NCBI GenBank assembly: GCA_963772845.1
Contig: CAVYYW010000014.1
Location: 1 to 64,000, forward strand
Length of the DNA stretch: 64,000 nucleotides
Origin: CAVYYW01 sp963772845
GTDB taxonomy: Bacteria > Bacillota > Bacilli > Bacillales > Sporolactobacillaceae
Direction of reading: 5' to 3'
Position numbers and translations under genes: made by a program. The notes under the pieces are model-generated. The model saw only the letters and a list, made by a program, of their open reading frames with translations, searched no databases and had not been told where the DNA came from. Every line of letters begins with the position of its first letter. Positions within the stretch are counted from its first letter, which is position 1. This document shows positions 42,839 to 52,022 of the stretch, in pieces.

Positions 42839-44011
42839 ATGAGAGAAGCTGTGATTGTTGCGGGTGCAAGAACACCTGTCGGCAAAGCGAACAAAGGACA
42901 ATTTGCGAATACCCGTCCAGATGATCTGGGCGCTGCTGCGGTAAAAGAAACACTGAAACGGTCAGGATATCAGGGGCCAATCGATGATGTGATCATCGGC
43001 TGTGCCATTCCTGAAGCGGAGCAAGGATTAAATGTCGCCAGAATGATCGGTGCTTTAAGTGGATTGCCGGTTGAGACGCCTGCGTTAACGGTTAATCGTT
43101 ACTGTTCTTCAGGCTTGCAAAGTATTGCGTTTGCGGCCGAACGGATTATGGTTGGGGGCTCTGACACCATTATTGCAGGCGGTGTGGAAACGATGTCACT
43201 GATCCCCATGGGAGGCCATGTGATTAAACCAAACCGGAAGCTGGTCGAGTCAGCTCCTGAGTATTATATGGGAATGGGTCTGACAGCCGAGCAGGTTGCC
43301 AATAAATACGGCATCACCCGTGAAGAACAGGACGCATTTGCATTGAGAAGTCATCAGAGAGCGGCTCAAGCGATCGAGACGGGGAAGTTTGAGGAAGAAG
43401 TCGTTCCGGTCGAAGTCACGCATCGCTACTTAGATAGTAATACGAAGGTTAATGAAAAGAAAATTGTTGTGAAGCAGGATGAGGGAGTTAGAAAAGATAC
43501 CTCACTTGAAGCACTTGCAAAATTACGGCCGGCTTTCCATGTGAAGGGCTCTGTTACTGCAGGGAATTCGTCACAGATGAGTGACGGTGGTGCAGCCGTA
43601 TTGGTAATGGATGCTGAGAAGGCGAAAAGGGAGGAATTAAAGCCACTTGCAAAGTTCAGATCCTTTGCGGTCGCGGGCGTCCCTCCTGAGTTGATGGGGA
43701 TCGGGCCAATTGCAGCTGTTCCAAAGGCACTGAAAATGGCTGGACTCTCTTTACAGGATATTGGTGTTATTGAATTAAATGAGGCCTTTGCGTCTCAGTC
43801 CATCCAAGTCATTAGAGAACTGGGCATGGATGAAAACATCGTAAACATTAATGGTGGCGCGATTGCACTTGGTCATCCAATGGGATGCACAGGAACAAAG
43901 CTGACACTGACCTGTATTCATGAAATGAAACGACGTCATGCTCAATTCGGTCTCGTAACAATGTGTATTGGTGGCGGAATGGGAGCAGCAGGTATTTTTG
44001 AATTAATTTAA
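42839..44011 (+). CDS. fadA: Acetyl-CoA C-acyltransferase (3-ketoacyl-CoA thiolase)
   Basis: A 390-residue thiolase that splits 3-ketoacyl-CoA to acetyl-CoA and a shortened acyl-CoA. The nucleophile Cys is in VNRYCSSGLQSI near residue 91, the catalytic His in LNEAFASQ / IALGHPMGCTG near 345, and the second Cys in VTMCIGGGMGAAG near 378. Length and motifs fit type I degradative thiolases. It starts 15 bases after fadN behind AAAGGGGGG. After its stop, ATGCAAGCGCTTTACA is cre-like and forms a small hairpin with GCTTGC. Confidence 0.95.
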   Translation: MREAVIVAGARTPVGKANKGQFANTRPDDLGAAAVKETLKRSGYQGPIDDVIIGCAIPEAEQGLNVARMIGALSGLPVETPALTVNRYCSSGLQSIAFAAERIMVGGSDTIIAGGVETMSLIPMGGHVIKPNRKLVESAPEYYMGMGLTAEQVANKYGITREEQDAFALRSHQRAAQAIETGKFEEEVVPVEVTHRYLDSNTKVNEKKIVVKQDEGVRKDTSLEALAKLRPAFHVKGSVTAGNSSQMSDGGAAVLVMDAEKAKREELKPLAKFRSFAVAGVPPELMGIGPIAAVPKALKMAGLSLQDIGVIELNEAFASQSIQVIRELGMDENIVNINGGAIALGHPMGCTGTKLTLTCIHEMKRRHAQFGLVTMCIGGGMGAAGIFELI

Positions 44012-44071
44012 ATGCAAGCGCTTTACAGCTTGCTTAACAAAAGTAAAAAAGACTATAAGGAGGAATTATTA

Positions 44072-45857
44072 ATGGCCAGCACAACGGGAGAAGCGTTAAA
44101 AGGCGGAAGTTTCTTAATCGATGATCTGACACCTGAACAGTTGTATACCCCTGAGGATATTACTGATGAACAAAAGCTTATGGCAAAAACCACAGAGGAT
44201 TACATTAAAAAAGAAGTCTTGCCACACATTGAAACACTGGAAAAGCAGGACCTTGAATTAACCAAGAAACTTTTGAAAAAAGCCGGAGATCTTGGACTTC
44301 TTGGGAGCGGATGTTCCAGAAGCTTATGGCGGGATCGGATTGGACAAAATCAGTTCATCTTTAATCACTGAAAAGTTTGCGCTTGCGAGATCCTTTTCTT
44401 TAAGCTACGGTGCTCATGTTGGCATCGGTTCTCTTCCGATTGTTCTTTTCGGTACGGAAGAGCAAAAGAAAAAATACTTGCCTGAACTTGCTGCGGGCAC
44501 TAAATTTGCAGCATATGCTTTAACTGAGCCTGGTTCCGGATCGGATGCTTTGGGAGCAAAAACAACAGCGAAGCTAAGTGCGGACGGGTCACACTATGTC
44601 TTGAATGGTGAAAAACAATGGATCACAAATTCTGGTTTTGCTGATGTGTTTGTGGTTTATGCAAAAATTGATGGCGAGCATTTTTCAGCCTTTATTGTTG
44701 AACGTGGCTATGAAGGTGTTTCTACAGGAGCAGAAGAGAAGAAGATGGGTATTAAGGCTTCTTCAACCAGAACATTGATTTTGGAAGATGTAAAAGTACC
44801 GAAAGATAATTTATTAGGCGAAGCAGGAAAAGGGCATGTTATCGCATTTAACATCCTTAATATTGGCCGTTATAAACTTGCCGTTGGTGTCGTTGGGGCT
44901 TGTAAACGTGCCTTGGAACTAGCTGCCAAATACGCAAACGAACGCCAGCAGTTCAAACAGCCGATTGCAAAATTCACTTTAATACAGAACAAGCTTGCGA
45001 ATATGGCGACTAGAGCGTATGCCACAGAAAGCTCAGTTTACAGGACAGTCGGTCTTTTTGCAGACAGACTTGACCGTCTCTCGGAAGAAGAATCAAATAA
45101 CGGTGCTAAGATAGCGGAATCAATTGCAGAATATGCGATTGAATGCTCATTAAACAAGGTGTTTGCCTCAGAAGCCTTGGACTTCATTGCTGATGAAGCC
45201 GTTCAAATTCACGGTGGGTATGGTTATATGGCCGAATATGAGGTCGAGCAAATTTATCGTGATTCTCGAATTAACAGGATTTTCGAAGGAACAAACGAAA
45301 TTAATCGACTCATTGTCCCTTCAACACTGCTCAGAAAAACAATGAAAGGTGAACTGCCTCTTCTTCAAAAAGCCCAGAAGCTCCAAGAAGAACTAATGAT
45401 GCTTATGCCTGAAGAGCCTGGTAATGAACCGCTTGAAAAAGAAAAATATCTGTTGAAAAACGCTAAGAAAGTTTTTCTTATGGTAGCCGGCCTCGGTGTA
45501 CAAAAATACGGAAAAGCGCTAGAAAATGAACAAGAGCTTCTCTCTAACGTTGCAGATATGGCGAATGACATTTATACGATGGAATCTGTTATTGTGCGCA
45601 CTGAAAAGGCAATCGGGAAATCCGGTTCTGCAAAGGCGGATCAAAAACTGTTGATGTCAGAAGTTTTCGCACAGGAGACATTCCAAAATGTTGAACGCCT
45701 TGCTAAAGAATCATTATTAATGATTGAAGAAGGTGATCAGCTGCGTATGCTCACTTCTGCGCTTAGAAAGTTGACCCGTTTCAATCCCGTTAATCTTGTT
45801 ATCAAAAAACGTGCCATTGCTGCTAAAGTCCTGGAACAAGAACATTACACGGTATAA
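44072..45857 (+). pseudogene. fadE: Acyl-CoA dehydrogenase with one frameshift
   Basis: The start ATG at 44072 follows AAGGAGG. The first frame reads to GDLGLLG, then becomes unrelated and stops at 44371; the correct sequence ADVPEAYGGIGLDKI continues in the next frame to 45857. A single extra base, most simply one G in the GGG at 44303-44305 (CTTGGGAGCG where CTTGGAGCG is expected), restores one intact protein of about 594 residues. The remainder is normal: EPGSGSDALG, the flavin-binding loop WITNSGFADVFVV, and the catalytic Glu in IFEGTNEINRL, with a C-terminal extension typical of FadE (YusJ). The rest of the operon is intact, so a sequencing error is plausible; a real mutation would block the first step of this beta-oxidation set. 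Confidence 0.85.
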
Positions 45858-45910
45858 CCCCAAACTATACCGCCCTTCTTGTTAACGTATTTCTATACTC
45901 CTCATTTTGG

Positions 45911-45942
45911 CTTCTCTGTATTGTGCAGAGAAGTTTTTTTTT
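45911..45942 (+). terminator. Terminator after fadE
   Basis: CTTCTCTG / CAGAGAAG stem and nine T. Confidence 0.9.
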
Positions 45943-46042
45943 ATTCCTGTTAATTTTAGATATGGTGAACTTCCCATAATGTGATTGGCATTGAATGGGC
46001 TGTGGTATAATATAACCAGAGCAAAAGAAGGAGGCGTTGCCA

Positions 46043-46357
46043 TTGGCTAAAGTTGTTCATGAAATTGAAATGGGTGACTATACGATCACATTAAAGGACC
46101 ACGGAGAGGGACGCTGTGTTGCCCGATTATCTTCCGGTAGATACGGTGGCCTGCTGGAACTTGAAAAAACAGATTATGGTTTGAAAATTCATCAGATAGA
46201 AATTGGCAGTGCAGAAGTCACAATTGAGCATTTGTCATTAATGATGATTTTGATTAAAGCAGATGGAGATCTAACTGAGGAGATTGCTAAAATCAACAAA
46301 ATTAGAGGCCATAAGTTAAAAAAACAAGAGCAGAAGCAAGAAGTCAAAAAACAGTAG
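46043..46357 (+). CDS. Small conserved-looking protein of unknown function
   Basis: I do not recognise this protein of about 104 residues. It is predicted soluble, with a mixed N-terminal part (VVHEIEMGDYTITLKDHGEG, RYGGLLELEK) and a lysine/glutamine-rich C-terminal tail (KLKKQEQKQEVKKQ). No cysteine or catalytic motif is apparent. The TTG at 46043 has the better spacing from AAGGAGG than the TTG at 46037. It has its own extended -10 promoter (TGGTATAAT ending at 46011) and its own terminator at 46356, so it is probably real and monocistronic. B. subtilis has no gene that I know of at this place. Confidence 0.65.
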   Translation: MAKVVHEIEMGDYTITLKDHGEGRCVARLSSGRYGGLLELEKTDYGLKIHQIEIGSAEVTIEHLSLMMILIKADGDLTEEIAKINKIRGHKLKKQEQKQEVKKQ

Positions 46358-46380
46358 ACCCGTTTTTGGGTCTTATTTTA
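46356..46380 (+). terminator. Terminator after the small protein gene
   Basis: AGACCC / GGGTCT stem with TTATTTT tail; begins at the stop codon of the gene. Confidence 0.7.
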
Positions 46381-46425
46381 AACGGTAAAAATTATTCGGT
46401 CAGATACGACTGCGCCGATATTTTG

Positions 46426-46448
46426 AGCCCGCCGGATGGCGGGCTTTT
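46426..46448 (+). terminator. Second terminator-like hairpin without its own gene
   Basis: Perfect stem AGCCCGCC / GGCGGGCT around GGAT, followed by TTTT. No coding sequence lies between it and the terminator 50 bases upstream. It closely resembles the palindrome in the gntK leader at 13551. Confidence 0.7.
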
Positions 46449-46454
46449 CTGATA

Positions 46455-46760
46455 TTAGAAACATGTTTTCCGCGGGCACGGCCTCAGCTAACTTTGACGT
46501 AGTCTCTATATGAGTCAAAGTGGATCTTCGAGTCCGCTTCGCACGAAGAAAATGCGATGCCATCCATTGAAAGCGGAAATACCCTCGCTTTCCGCGGGCA
46601 CGGCCTCAGCTAACTTTGGCGTGTCTCACTTTGCGCCAAAGTGGATCTTCGGACGCGTGCTGATTCCGCAGGAGTCTCGGGTATTTCTAGCTTTCATCTA
46701 AGAGTGTGCGCATTTTCGAGGAGTATCACACTTCCCGTCAGATCGGTCGATTGATTCAAA
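46455..46760 (+). repeat. Two partial copies of the dispersed repeat
   Basis: One copy (46470-46560) has the arms ACTTTGAC and GTCAAAGT, a matched change in both arms relative to other copies. The second (46590-46680) has ACTTTGGCG and CGCCAAAGT, then TTCGGACGCGTGCTGATTCC and GGAGTCTCGGG. The interval 46760-47140 holds no supported gene. Confidence 0.85.
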
Positions 46761-47139
46761 TGTGAACCTTCCTTGCATTGAAGAGAACCACTAGGATACA
46801 GGATAAATGTGCTCCTGAAAAAGATGACGGCGCTTTCTTAACACGACGAATCTGATCTTGATCGCTTCGTATACCTTCAAAAAATCGGAACTTTCCGAGA
46901 TTTTGAATACGTAAAACTGCTTATGGGTTTCTGCGTCTTCTAGTCATGCTTAGAAGGGGGCTTCCTCATCGCAACTCGTAGCCCTTCGAGATGTGATTCT
47001 CGTGCCTGTGCAATCAGAGAGAAGGCGCAAAATTCCATGATCCGAGAATGTGGAATCCGCTCGCTTACCAAAGAAACGTCTAAGCCTCGGTTTTAGTGTA
47101 AATTGTAAAGGTCTCGGCTGCAGGCTGCACTTTCATCCC

Positions 47140-47565
47140 ATGATTTCTAAAGAGCATCATCAGGCAACAAACACGTTGATTGAAGCAGAAGGTGCGAGTT
47201 TATCATCGGTTGCTTCGCATTTTCATCGTGCGATGTGAAATCAAAGATGTTTTTTCCTGGCCTACAGGAACAGGGGGTGGCCACTGAAAAACTAACATTT
47301 TTCAAGTGTAAGGGAAAAATTAGACGTCTCAACTTCATTTTAAAACTGATTAGTGGAGGGCACGAGCCTCCAGTGGGAAAAACAACAGTGGAAGACCCCG
47401 CAGGACTCCTTAAGGAAGATCGGCTAAGACCGTCACGTCCTTTGACAATGCCGATCCTACCCACGTCCTGTGGGCATGAGGAGGCTCGCGGTCCGCCCGC
47501 GGCAAGCGAGAACTTTCCAAAGCTCGGCCCGAAGGAAAAAAAGACTTTTTCAGTGGACTCATTAG
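47140..47565 (+). repeat. Mixed repeat modules before yusI
   Basis: Contains CAACAAACACGTTGATTGAA and GCAGAAGGTGCGAG (reverse of the right-hand module), GGCCACTGAAAAAC, a copy of the second module (CGTCACGTCC, CCTACCCACGTCCTGTGGGC, GGAGGCTCGCGG) at 47430-47490, and the end sequence GACTTTTTCAGTGGACTCAT at 47543. No gene is supported. Confidence 0.7.
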
Positions 47566-47646
47566 CGATCTGAATTATAAAATGGCATTAAAAGTATTTG
47601 ATATAATCTATTTGTAAGCAGCTTATTTAAAAGAGGAGGGTTTAAT

Positions 47647-48003
47647 ATGTTGACCATTTACAGTTATCCTACTTGCGGCACGTGCAGGAAAGCAAAAAAA
47701 TGGCTGGATGCTAATGAACTTGAATATGAGGATGTACATATCGTGGATCATCCGCCGAGCAAGGCTGAACTTAGTAAATTTTATGAACAAAGCGGGTTAG
47801 CTTTGAAAAAATTTTTCAATACGAGCGGCCGGCGTTACAGAGATCTTGGCATGAAAAATAAATTAACCAAAGCTTCAGACGAGGAGCTGCTCGACTGGCT
47901 TGCATCAGATGGAATGCTTATAAAAAGGCCGATTGTAACAGATGGAAAACAAGTGACGGTAGGTTTCAATGAAACGGTTTTTAATCAAACATGGACAAAT
48001 TAA
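47647..48003 (+). CDS. yusI: ArsC/Spx-family thioredoxin-fold protein (YusI-like)
   Basis: A 118-residue protein of the ArsC/Spx/MgsR fold: YSYPTCGTCRKAKKWLDANELEYE with a CxxC redox pair at residues 10-13, then NTSGRRYRDLGMK and the conserved IKRPIV-type segment near residue 92. Members may be arsenate reductases, transcription regulators or redox proteins. The RPI motif and CxxC fit YusI, which lies next to gcvH and fadE in B. subtilis; its function is not established. Arsenate reduction is possible but there are no ars genes nearby. The start ATG at 47647 follows AGAGGAGGG. A TATAAT box lies about 45 bases upstream. Confidence 0.85.
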   Translation: MLTIYSYPTCGTCRKAKKWLDANELEYEDVHIVDHPPSKAELSKFYEQSGLALKKFFNTSGRRYRDLGMKNKLTKASDEELLDWLASDGMLIKRPIVTDGKQVTVGFNETVFNQTWTN

Positions 48004-48091
48004 TTCAAAAGATCATTTAAATGCTTGCGGCACCCTGTGCTTTATAATAAGATGAAGAATAGGTGACAAGCCATTTATACGGAGGGATATC

Positions 48092-48475
48092 ATGAATGTA
48101 CCAAAGGAATTGAAATACTCTGAAGAGCATGAATGGGTCAAAACAGAAGAAGGTAAAATCCGTGTGGGCATTACAGATTTTGCTCAGGACGAGCTGGGAG
48201 ACATTGTGTTTGTTGAATTGCCTGAAGTTGGCGATGAAATCTCAGCAGATGAAGCGTTTGGCAGTGTTGAATCTGTAAAAACAGTTTCCGAGCTGTACGC
48301 ACCGATCAGCGGCAAAGTTGTTGAAGTGAATGAAGATTTGGAAGATTCACCGGAATTTGTTAACGAGTCTCCTTATGAAAAAGCGTGGATGGTTGTTCTC
48401 GAACCAACAGATGAGTCTGAATTGGACAAACTGATGGACGCTGAAGAATATGGTAAAATGATTAGTGAAGACTAA
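48092..48475 (+). CDS. gcvH: Glycine cleavage system H protein
   Basis: A 127-residue lipoyl carrier protein with the lipoyl Lys63 in GSVESVKTVSELYAPISG. Full length and typical N-terminal LKYSEEHEWVK. It shuttles the aminomethyl group in glycine cleavage, and in Bacilli it is also the first acceptor of octanoate in lipoate synthesis (LipM route). The other glycine cleavage genes are not in the window, as is usual for gcvH in this position. ATG at 48092 follows GGAGGG. The enzymes of lipoyl assembly, lipM and lipA, are encoded at 22.6-24.3 kb. Confidence 0.96.
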   Translation: MNVPKELKYSEEHEWVKTEEGKIRVGITDFAQDELGDIVFVELPEVGDEISADEAFGSVESVKTVSELYAPISGKVVEVNEDLEDSPEFVNESPYEKAWMVVLEPTDESELDKLMDAEEYGKMISED

Positions 48476-48480
48476 GTTTT

Positions 48481-48518
48481 CAGCCTGTCAAGTCGACTGA
48501 CTTCACAGGCTGTTTTTA
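48481..48518 (+). terminator. Terminator after gcvH
   Basis: CAGCCTGT / ACAGGCTG stem and TTTTT. Confidence 0.8.
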
Positions 48519-48590
48519 TTACGTGAGAAACACGGAAATTTTGTAGAAGATATTAAAATGACATGAAATAAAAGAAAAGGCTGGATTAAT

Positions 48591-48893
48591 ATGAAAGAAA
48601 TAGCTGAAAAGGATTTTTTAAATCTAGACATCGCTCCTAAGGCTTGGGCGCTTTTTGTAACAAGTCCTTTTTGCGGAACATGCCAGCTTGCGGAACAGAT
48701 GCTTGAGCTTGCAGAGGCATCTGGCGCAGCGTCGTTTCCCATTCTTAAATGCCGCGCTTCAGAATGGCCGGAAACTGTTCAAAGCTATCAGCTCCATCAG
48801 GTCCCTTGTTTAATCAAGCGGAACAGACAAGGTCAAATAAACGTCCTTTATGCTTTTGAATCAGTGACAAAAGTCTACGAATTTCTCCGATAA
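48591..48893 (+). CDS. yusE: Thioredoxin-fold protein (YusE-like)
   Basis: A 100-residue thioredoxin-like protein with the active site PFCGTCQLAEQML near residue 26 and the cis-proline segment QVPCLIKRN near 80. It is a single domain with no signal peptide, so it should act in the cytosol as a disulfide reductant or chaperone of an unknown partner. Its place after gcvH fits YusE in B. subtilis, with the intervening yusG and yusF absent here. The start ATG at 48591 is behind AAAGGCTGG. Confidence 0.85.
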   Translation: MKEIAEKDFLNLDIAPKAWALFVTSPFCGTCQLAEQMLELAEASGAASFPILKCRASEWPETVQSYQLHQVPCLIKRNRQGQINVLYAFESVTKVYEFLR

Positions 48894-49213
48894 TTGACAT
48901 CTGCATGACGCTTCAAAATGGTAATAAAATCCTCTTTCGTTACAAATGTTAAAAAACAAACGGTGTATTGTTATTGAATTGTATATTTCAAGGTTGCAAA
49001 ATCATGGTATAAAAGATAACGAGGCATTCTTTTTCATAGATTCTCGATGGCAAAGGAGAATTTATATGGGTCCTCATAAAAAAGGAACACTTTCAAAAAT
49101 TTACTATTGTCGATTGCTAACGACATATTTCGACAAACTATGAAATTCATAACCTTTGATATTCAAAACTGACCGTTTATTTATATAAAACATTAAAAGT
49201 GAGAGGTGACAGG
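48894..49213 (+). other. Intergenic region before sigI, no gene seen
   Basis: About 320 AT-rich bases. A 65-codon frame here has no ribosome site and unconvincing composition. Promoter elements for sigI must lie here, but I cannot pick one with confidence. Confidence 0.5.
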
Positions 49214-49969
49214 ATGAGAGCGACAAACATGCAAGCAGCAGTCAACACGGTTCCGGCTTTTACTCTGGAAGGAAAAGTTTATGAGGCGCAGCAAGGCAAT
49301 GATCATTTAAGAAATTTTATTATACATTCCTATCAGCCGTTTATTAAAAAAGTCGTTTCAAAAGTATGCAATCGTTTTATAGATCAGACGATGGATGAGT
49401 ACAGCATCGGGCTTATGGCTTTTAATGAAGCGATGGACCAGTATAAAATTGGTCAAGGAAGCAAGTTCCTTACTTTTGCCGATATGGTGATCCGTCGCAG
49501 AATTATTGATTACATCCGCAAAGTTGCCAGGCAGATGAAAACGATTTATTTTGATCAGGCGGAATTGGACGAAGAAGGACAATTAGACGAAAGCTATATC
49601 CAGCAGCGAGCGGCCATTCATCATTATGATGAACAGTGCAGGATTGAAGAACGTATTGAACAAATTGAGACGTATCAAATACTTTTAACAGAATACGGGA
49701 TTACGTTTAAAGTGCTCAGTAAAAATTGTCCCAAGCATATTGATGCCAGGGAAAATGCGAAACGCGTTGCAAAAATTCTCGTGGAACAGCCTGAATTGTC
49801 TGCTCATTTAAGGGAGAAAAAACAATTGCCAATAAAAGATTTGCTCCAATTTGTTTCATGTAGCCGTAAAACAATAGAGAGGAATCGAAAGTATATAATA
49901 GCTGTTGCACTCATTTATTTAGGAGGATTCAGCGCGCTTCAGCCTTATATTGAACCGGAAACCCCGTAG
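49214..49969 (+). CDS. sigI: RNA polymerase sigma factor SigI
   Basis: A sigma-70-like factor of 251 residues with region 2 (FIIHSYQPFIKKVVSKVC, MDEYSIGLMAFNEAMDQYKIGQG, FLTFADMVIRRRIIDYIRK) and a region specific to SigI, ending in a helix-turn-helix (SCSRKTIERNRKYIIAVALI). SigI controls heat and cell-wall related genes in Bacillus and polysaccharide-sensing regulons in some clostridia. The ATG at 49214 follows GAGGTGAC; a GTG at 49199 overlaps that site. It is followed 15 bases later by its presumed anti-sigma gene rsgI. Confidence 0.93.
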   Translation: MRATNMQAAVNTVPAFTLEGKVYEAQQGNDHLRNFIIHSYQPFIKKVVSKVCNRFIDQTMDEYSIGLMAFNEAMDQYKIGQGSKFLTFADMVIRRRIIDYIRKVARQMKTIYFDQAELDEEGQLDESYIQQRAAIHHYDEQCRIEERIEQIETYQILLTEYGITFKVLSKNCPKHIDARENAKRVAKILVEQPELSAHLREKKQLPIKDLLQFVSCSRKTIERNRKYIIAVALIYLGGFSALQPYIEPETP

Positions 49970-49984
49970 GAAGGAGGGGAAGCG

Positions 49985-51223
49985 TTGAGACGTGGTTTAT
50001 TGATGTCCAAAAAAGGACGCCGTGCTGTTTTACTCACGAAAGATGGTGTTTTCAAAAAGGTGAAACTGAGAAAATCCGCTCAGGTTTCAGTCGGAGAAGA
50101 AATCTATTTGCACCATCTTTCTGTTAAAACAGAGCGTGAAAGAAAAAAATGGCTTACGATGGTAGCTGTTTGTTTGTCATTGCTTTTTCTTTTTGTCCTT
50201 TCAGGAGGGGTTTATCAACCTCACGCCTCTGCCGCCGCTTATGTAAGCTTTGATGTTAATCCTAGTGTAGAGGCAAGCATAGATGAGCATTTACACATTA
50301 TTCGGGTACATCCTATGAATAAAGCTGCGGAATCATTGCTTGGAAAACCAGCAAAGTACAAGCATATGGCACTTGGCAGATTCACAGAAGAACTTGCTTC
50401 CGACATGAAAGCTGGAGGTTATTTCACCGATCACCCTGAATTAGTTGTAACGACAACCCTTAACGATCAAGTGAACAAAACGAACCGTGCCAAGATTCTG
50501 AACGGCATTTCGCATGCTCTAAAAAAAATAAAAACGCAACAAGTTTTTGTTACCGGGGAGGGCACCCTTAGAACGTTAACAGCCACTGAAGAAAAGCGAA
50601 GCAAAGCTATGTCAGCAGGTCTTTCCACTGGTAAATATTTAATTTATAAAGAAGCTGTAAATGAAAAGAGGGCTATTTCTTTACAGGAAGCTAAGTCGAT
50701 GAGCATCAAGGAAATCGATCAGCCCCATTCCAAGTCCATTTCTGAAGATAAAAATAAAAAAAATCAACATCAAGAAACTAAAGCTGAAGAGCAGAACCCG
50801 GCAACCCTTAAAAATTCAAGCCATAATAATCATTCCCCTATACATAAGGACCCGGCTGCCCATTCGCATAAAAAAACTGCTGACGTTAATAAAAGCAAAA
50901 ATGTTCCAATAGATAAAAAGGCTCAGGAAGCGTCTATGCATAAGAAACAATCGGAAAATAAACCTAAGAGCCATTCGAAAAACAATAGACCGAACGCTTA
51001 CAAACGTTCTTTAAATAAACATAAAGCAGGAAAGCCTTCTGAAAAGCCGAGTCAAAAAGATCATCATCCTGATCCCCATTCTTCAGAGGCTAAGAACAAG
51101 TACACCCCCAAGAACAAGCATAGTGATAAACTTTATAATAAAAAGACTCCCCCTGAGAAAAAGAGGGAGCCTTCAAATAAGAAGAGCGAACATCAGGATG
51201 AAAAAAATAATCATAAAAAATAA
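49985..51223 (+). CDS. rsgI: Anti-sigma-I factor RsgI
   Basis: A 412-residue single-pass membrane protein. The N-terminal RsgI domain (SKKGRRAVLLTKDGVFKKVK, then VSVGEEIYL) binds SigI in the cytosol. One membrane segment lies at about residues 57-78. The extracellular side starts with AYVSFDVNPSVEASID, the conserved region in which RsgI proteins are known to self-cleave at Asn-Pro. From about residue 245 the sequence is low complexity, rich in Lys, His, Asn and Ser without a carbohydrate-binding domain. Sensor function of the tail is unknown. Start TTG at 49985 follows AAGGAGG. Terminator at 51272. Confidence 0.92.
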   Translation: MRRGLLMSKKGRRAVLLTKDGVFKKVKLRKSAQVSVGEEIYLHHLSVKTERERKKWLTMVAVCLSLLFLFVLSGGVYQPHASAAAYVSFDVNPSVEASIDEHLHIIRVHPMNKAAESLLGKPAKYKHMALGRFTEELASDMKAGGYFTDHPELVVTTTLNDQVNKTNRAKILNGISHALKKIKTQQVFVTGEGTLRTLTATEEKRSKAMSAGLSTGKYLIYKEAVNEKRAISLQEAKSMSIKEIDQPHSKSISEDKNKKNQHQETKAEEQNPATLKNSSHNNHSPIHKDPAAHSHKKTADVNKSKNVPIDKKAQEASMHKKQSENKPKSHSKNNRPNAYKRSLNKHKAGKPSEKPSQKDHHPDPHSSEAKNKYTPKNKHSDKLYNKKTPPEKKREPSNKKSEHQDEKNNHKK

Positions 51224-51271
51224 TATCCTCCAGAGGCAGAAGCAGTGGCTTTGGTAAAAGTCTTTTTAGGC

Positions 51272-51320
51272 AGAGTGTTGACATTTTCTCGAAAGAGCGA
51301 CGTGTCGACACTCTTTTTTT
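51272..51320 (+). terminator. Terminator after rsgI
   Basis: AGAGTGTTGACA / TGTCGACACTCT stem with a 19-base loop, then seven T. Confidence 0.85.
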
Positions 51321-51324
51321 GCCC

Positions 51325-51987
51325 CCTCGGTCGAGCTGCCGATAAATTTGAGATGTCATGTAATTAGATGGTGGCCGCTGAACATCTATAGCCATATATG
51401 ACTTCTAAAGCCATCATATGCTAACCAATACGTTGATTGAAGCGGAAGGTGCGAGACTCCAACGGGACCAGCAAGAGGCCCACGAGGCCACTGAAAAAAC
51501 TCCCCCGGTGTCGTGGTGGTTGTTGATTTCCGTTTCAAGCACTCGCTTTCCGTGGGCAACGCTTCAGCCTCCTAGGAAGAAAACCACTTCCTGCGGGGGC
51601 TTCAGCTGTTGCTTTTCCCACTGGACTTGACATAACTTCTTTGGAGCCACCTCTCCGCTTAAATATTAAGTTGAGCCAGCTTAATTTCCCTAACATTTGA
51701 AATAAGTTAGTTTTTTAGCTGCCATCCGCTGATTCCGCAGGACTTGAAACACCCCCTTGAATTCACCCCTCACAAAGAAAATGTGGACGTATATTCAAGG
51801 AGTCTTACACCACCACGTCAACCAGTCAACATGTCAGTGTGAATCCCCTGTGCAAGGAAAATTTGAGACGCCATGTAGTCATCTGATAGTCGCTGAACAT
51901 CTATAGCCATATATGATATGACTTCTAAAGAGATCACAATGCAACAAATAATTTGATTGAAGCTAAAGATGCGAGACTCCTCTAAAA
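51325..51987 (+). repeat. Dispersed repeat cluster, left of the IS element
   Basis: Holds several family pieces in both orientations: CTTCTAAAGCCATCATATGC and GATTGAAGCGGAAGGTGCGA with GACTCC (reverse right-hand module), GGCCACTGAAAAAACTCCCC, GTTGTTGATTTCCGTTTC, a second reverse copy ending GCGAGACTCCTCTAAAA at 51987, where the IS begins. No gene is supported. Confidence 0.8.
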
Positions 51988-52022
51988 TGAAGTGACCCCC
52001 AATTGTTGGACGCGATATTTTG

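Noticed and set aside
44012..44035. cre site after fadA (ATGCAAGCGCTTTACA)
   Set aside because: One base too long for the consensus and placed after the fadA stop; it also forms a small hairpin, so I do not call it.
48946..49143. A 65-codon frame upstream of sigI
   Set aside because: No ribosome site and unconvincing composition; more likely the sigI control region.
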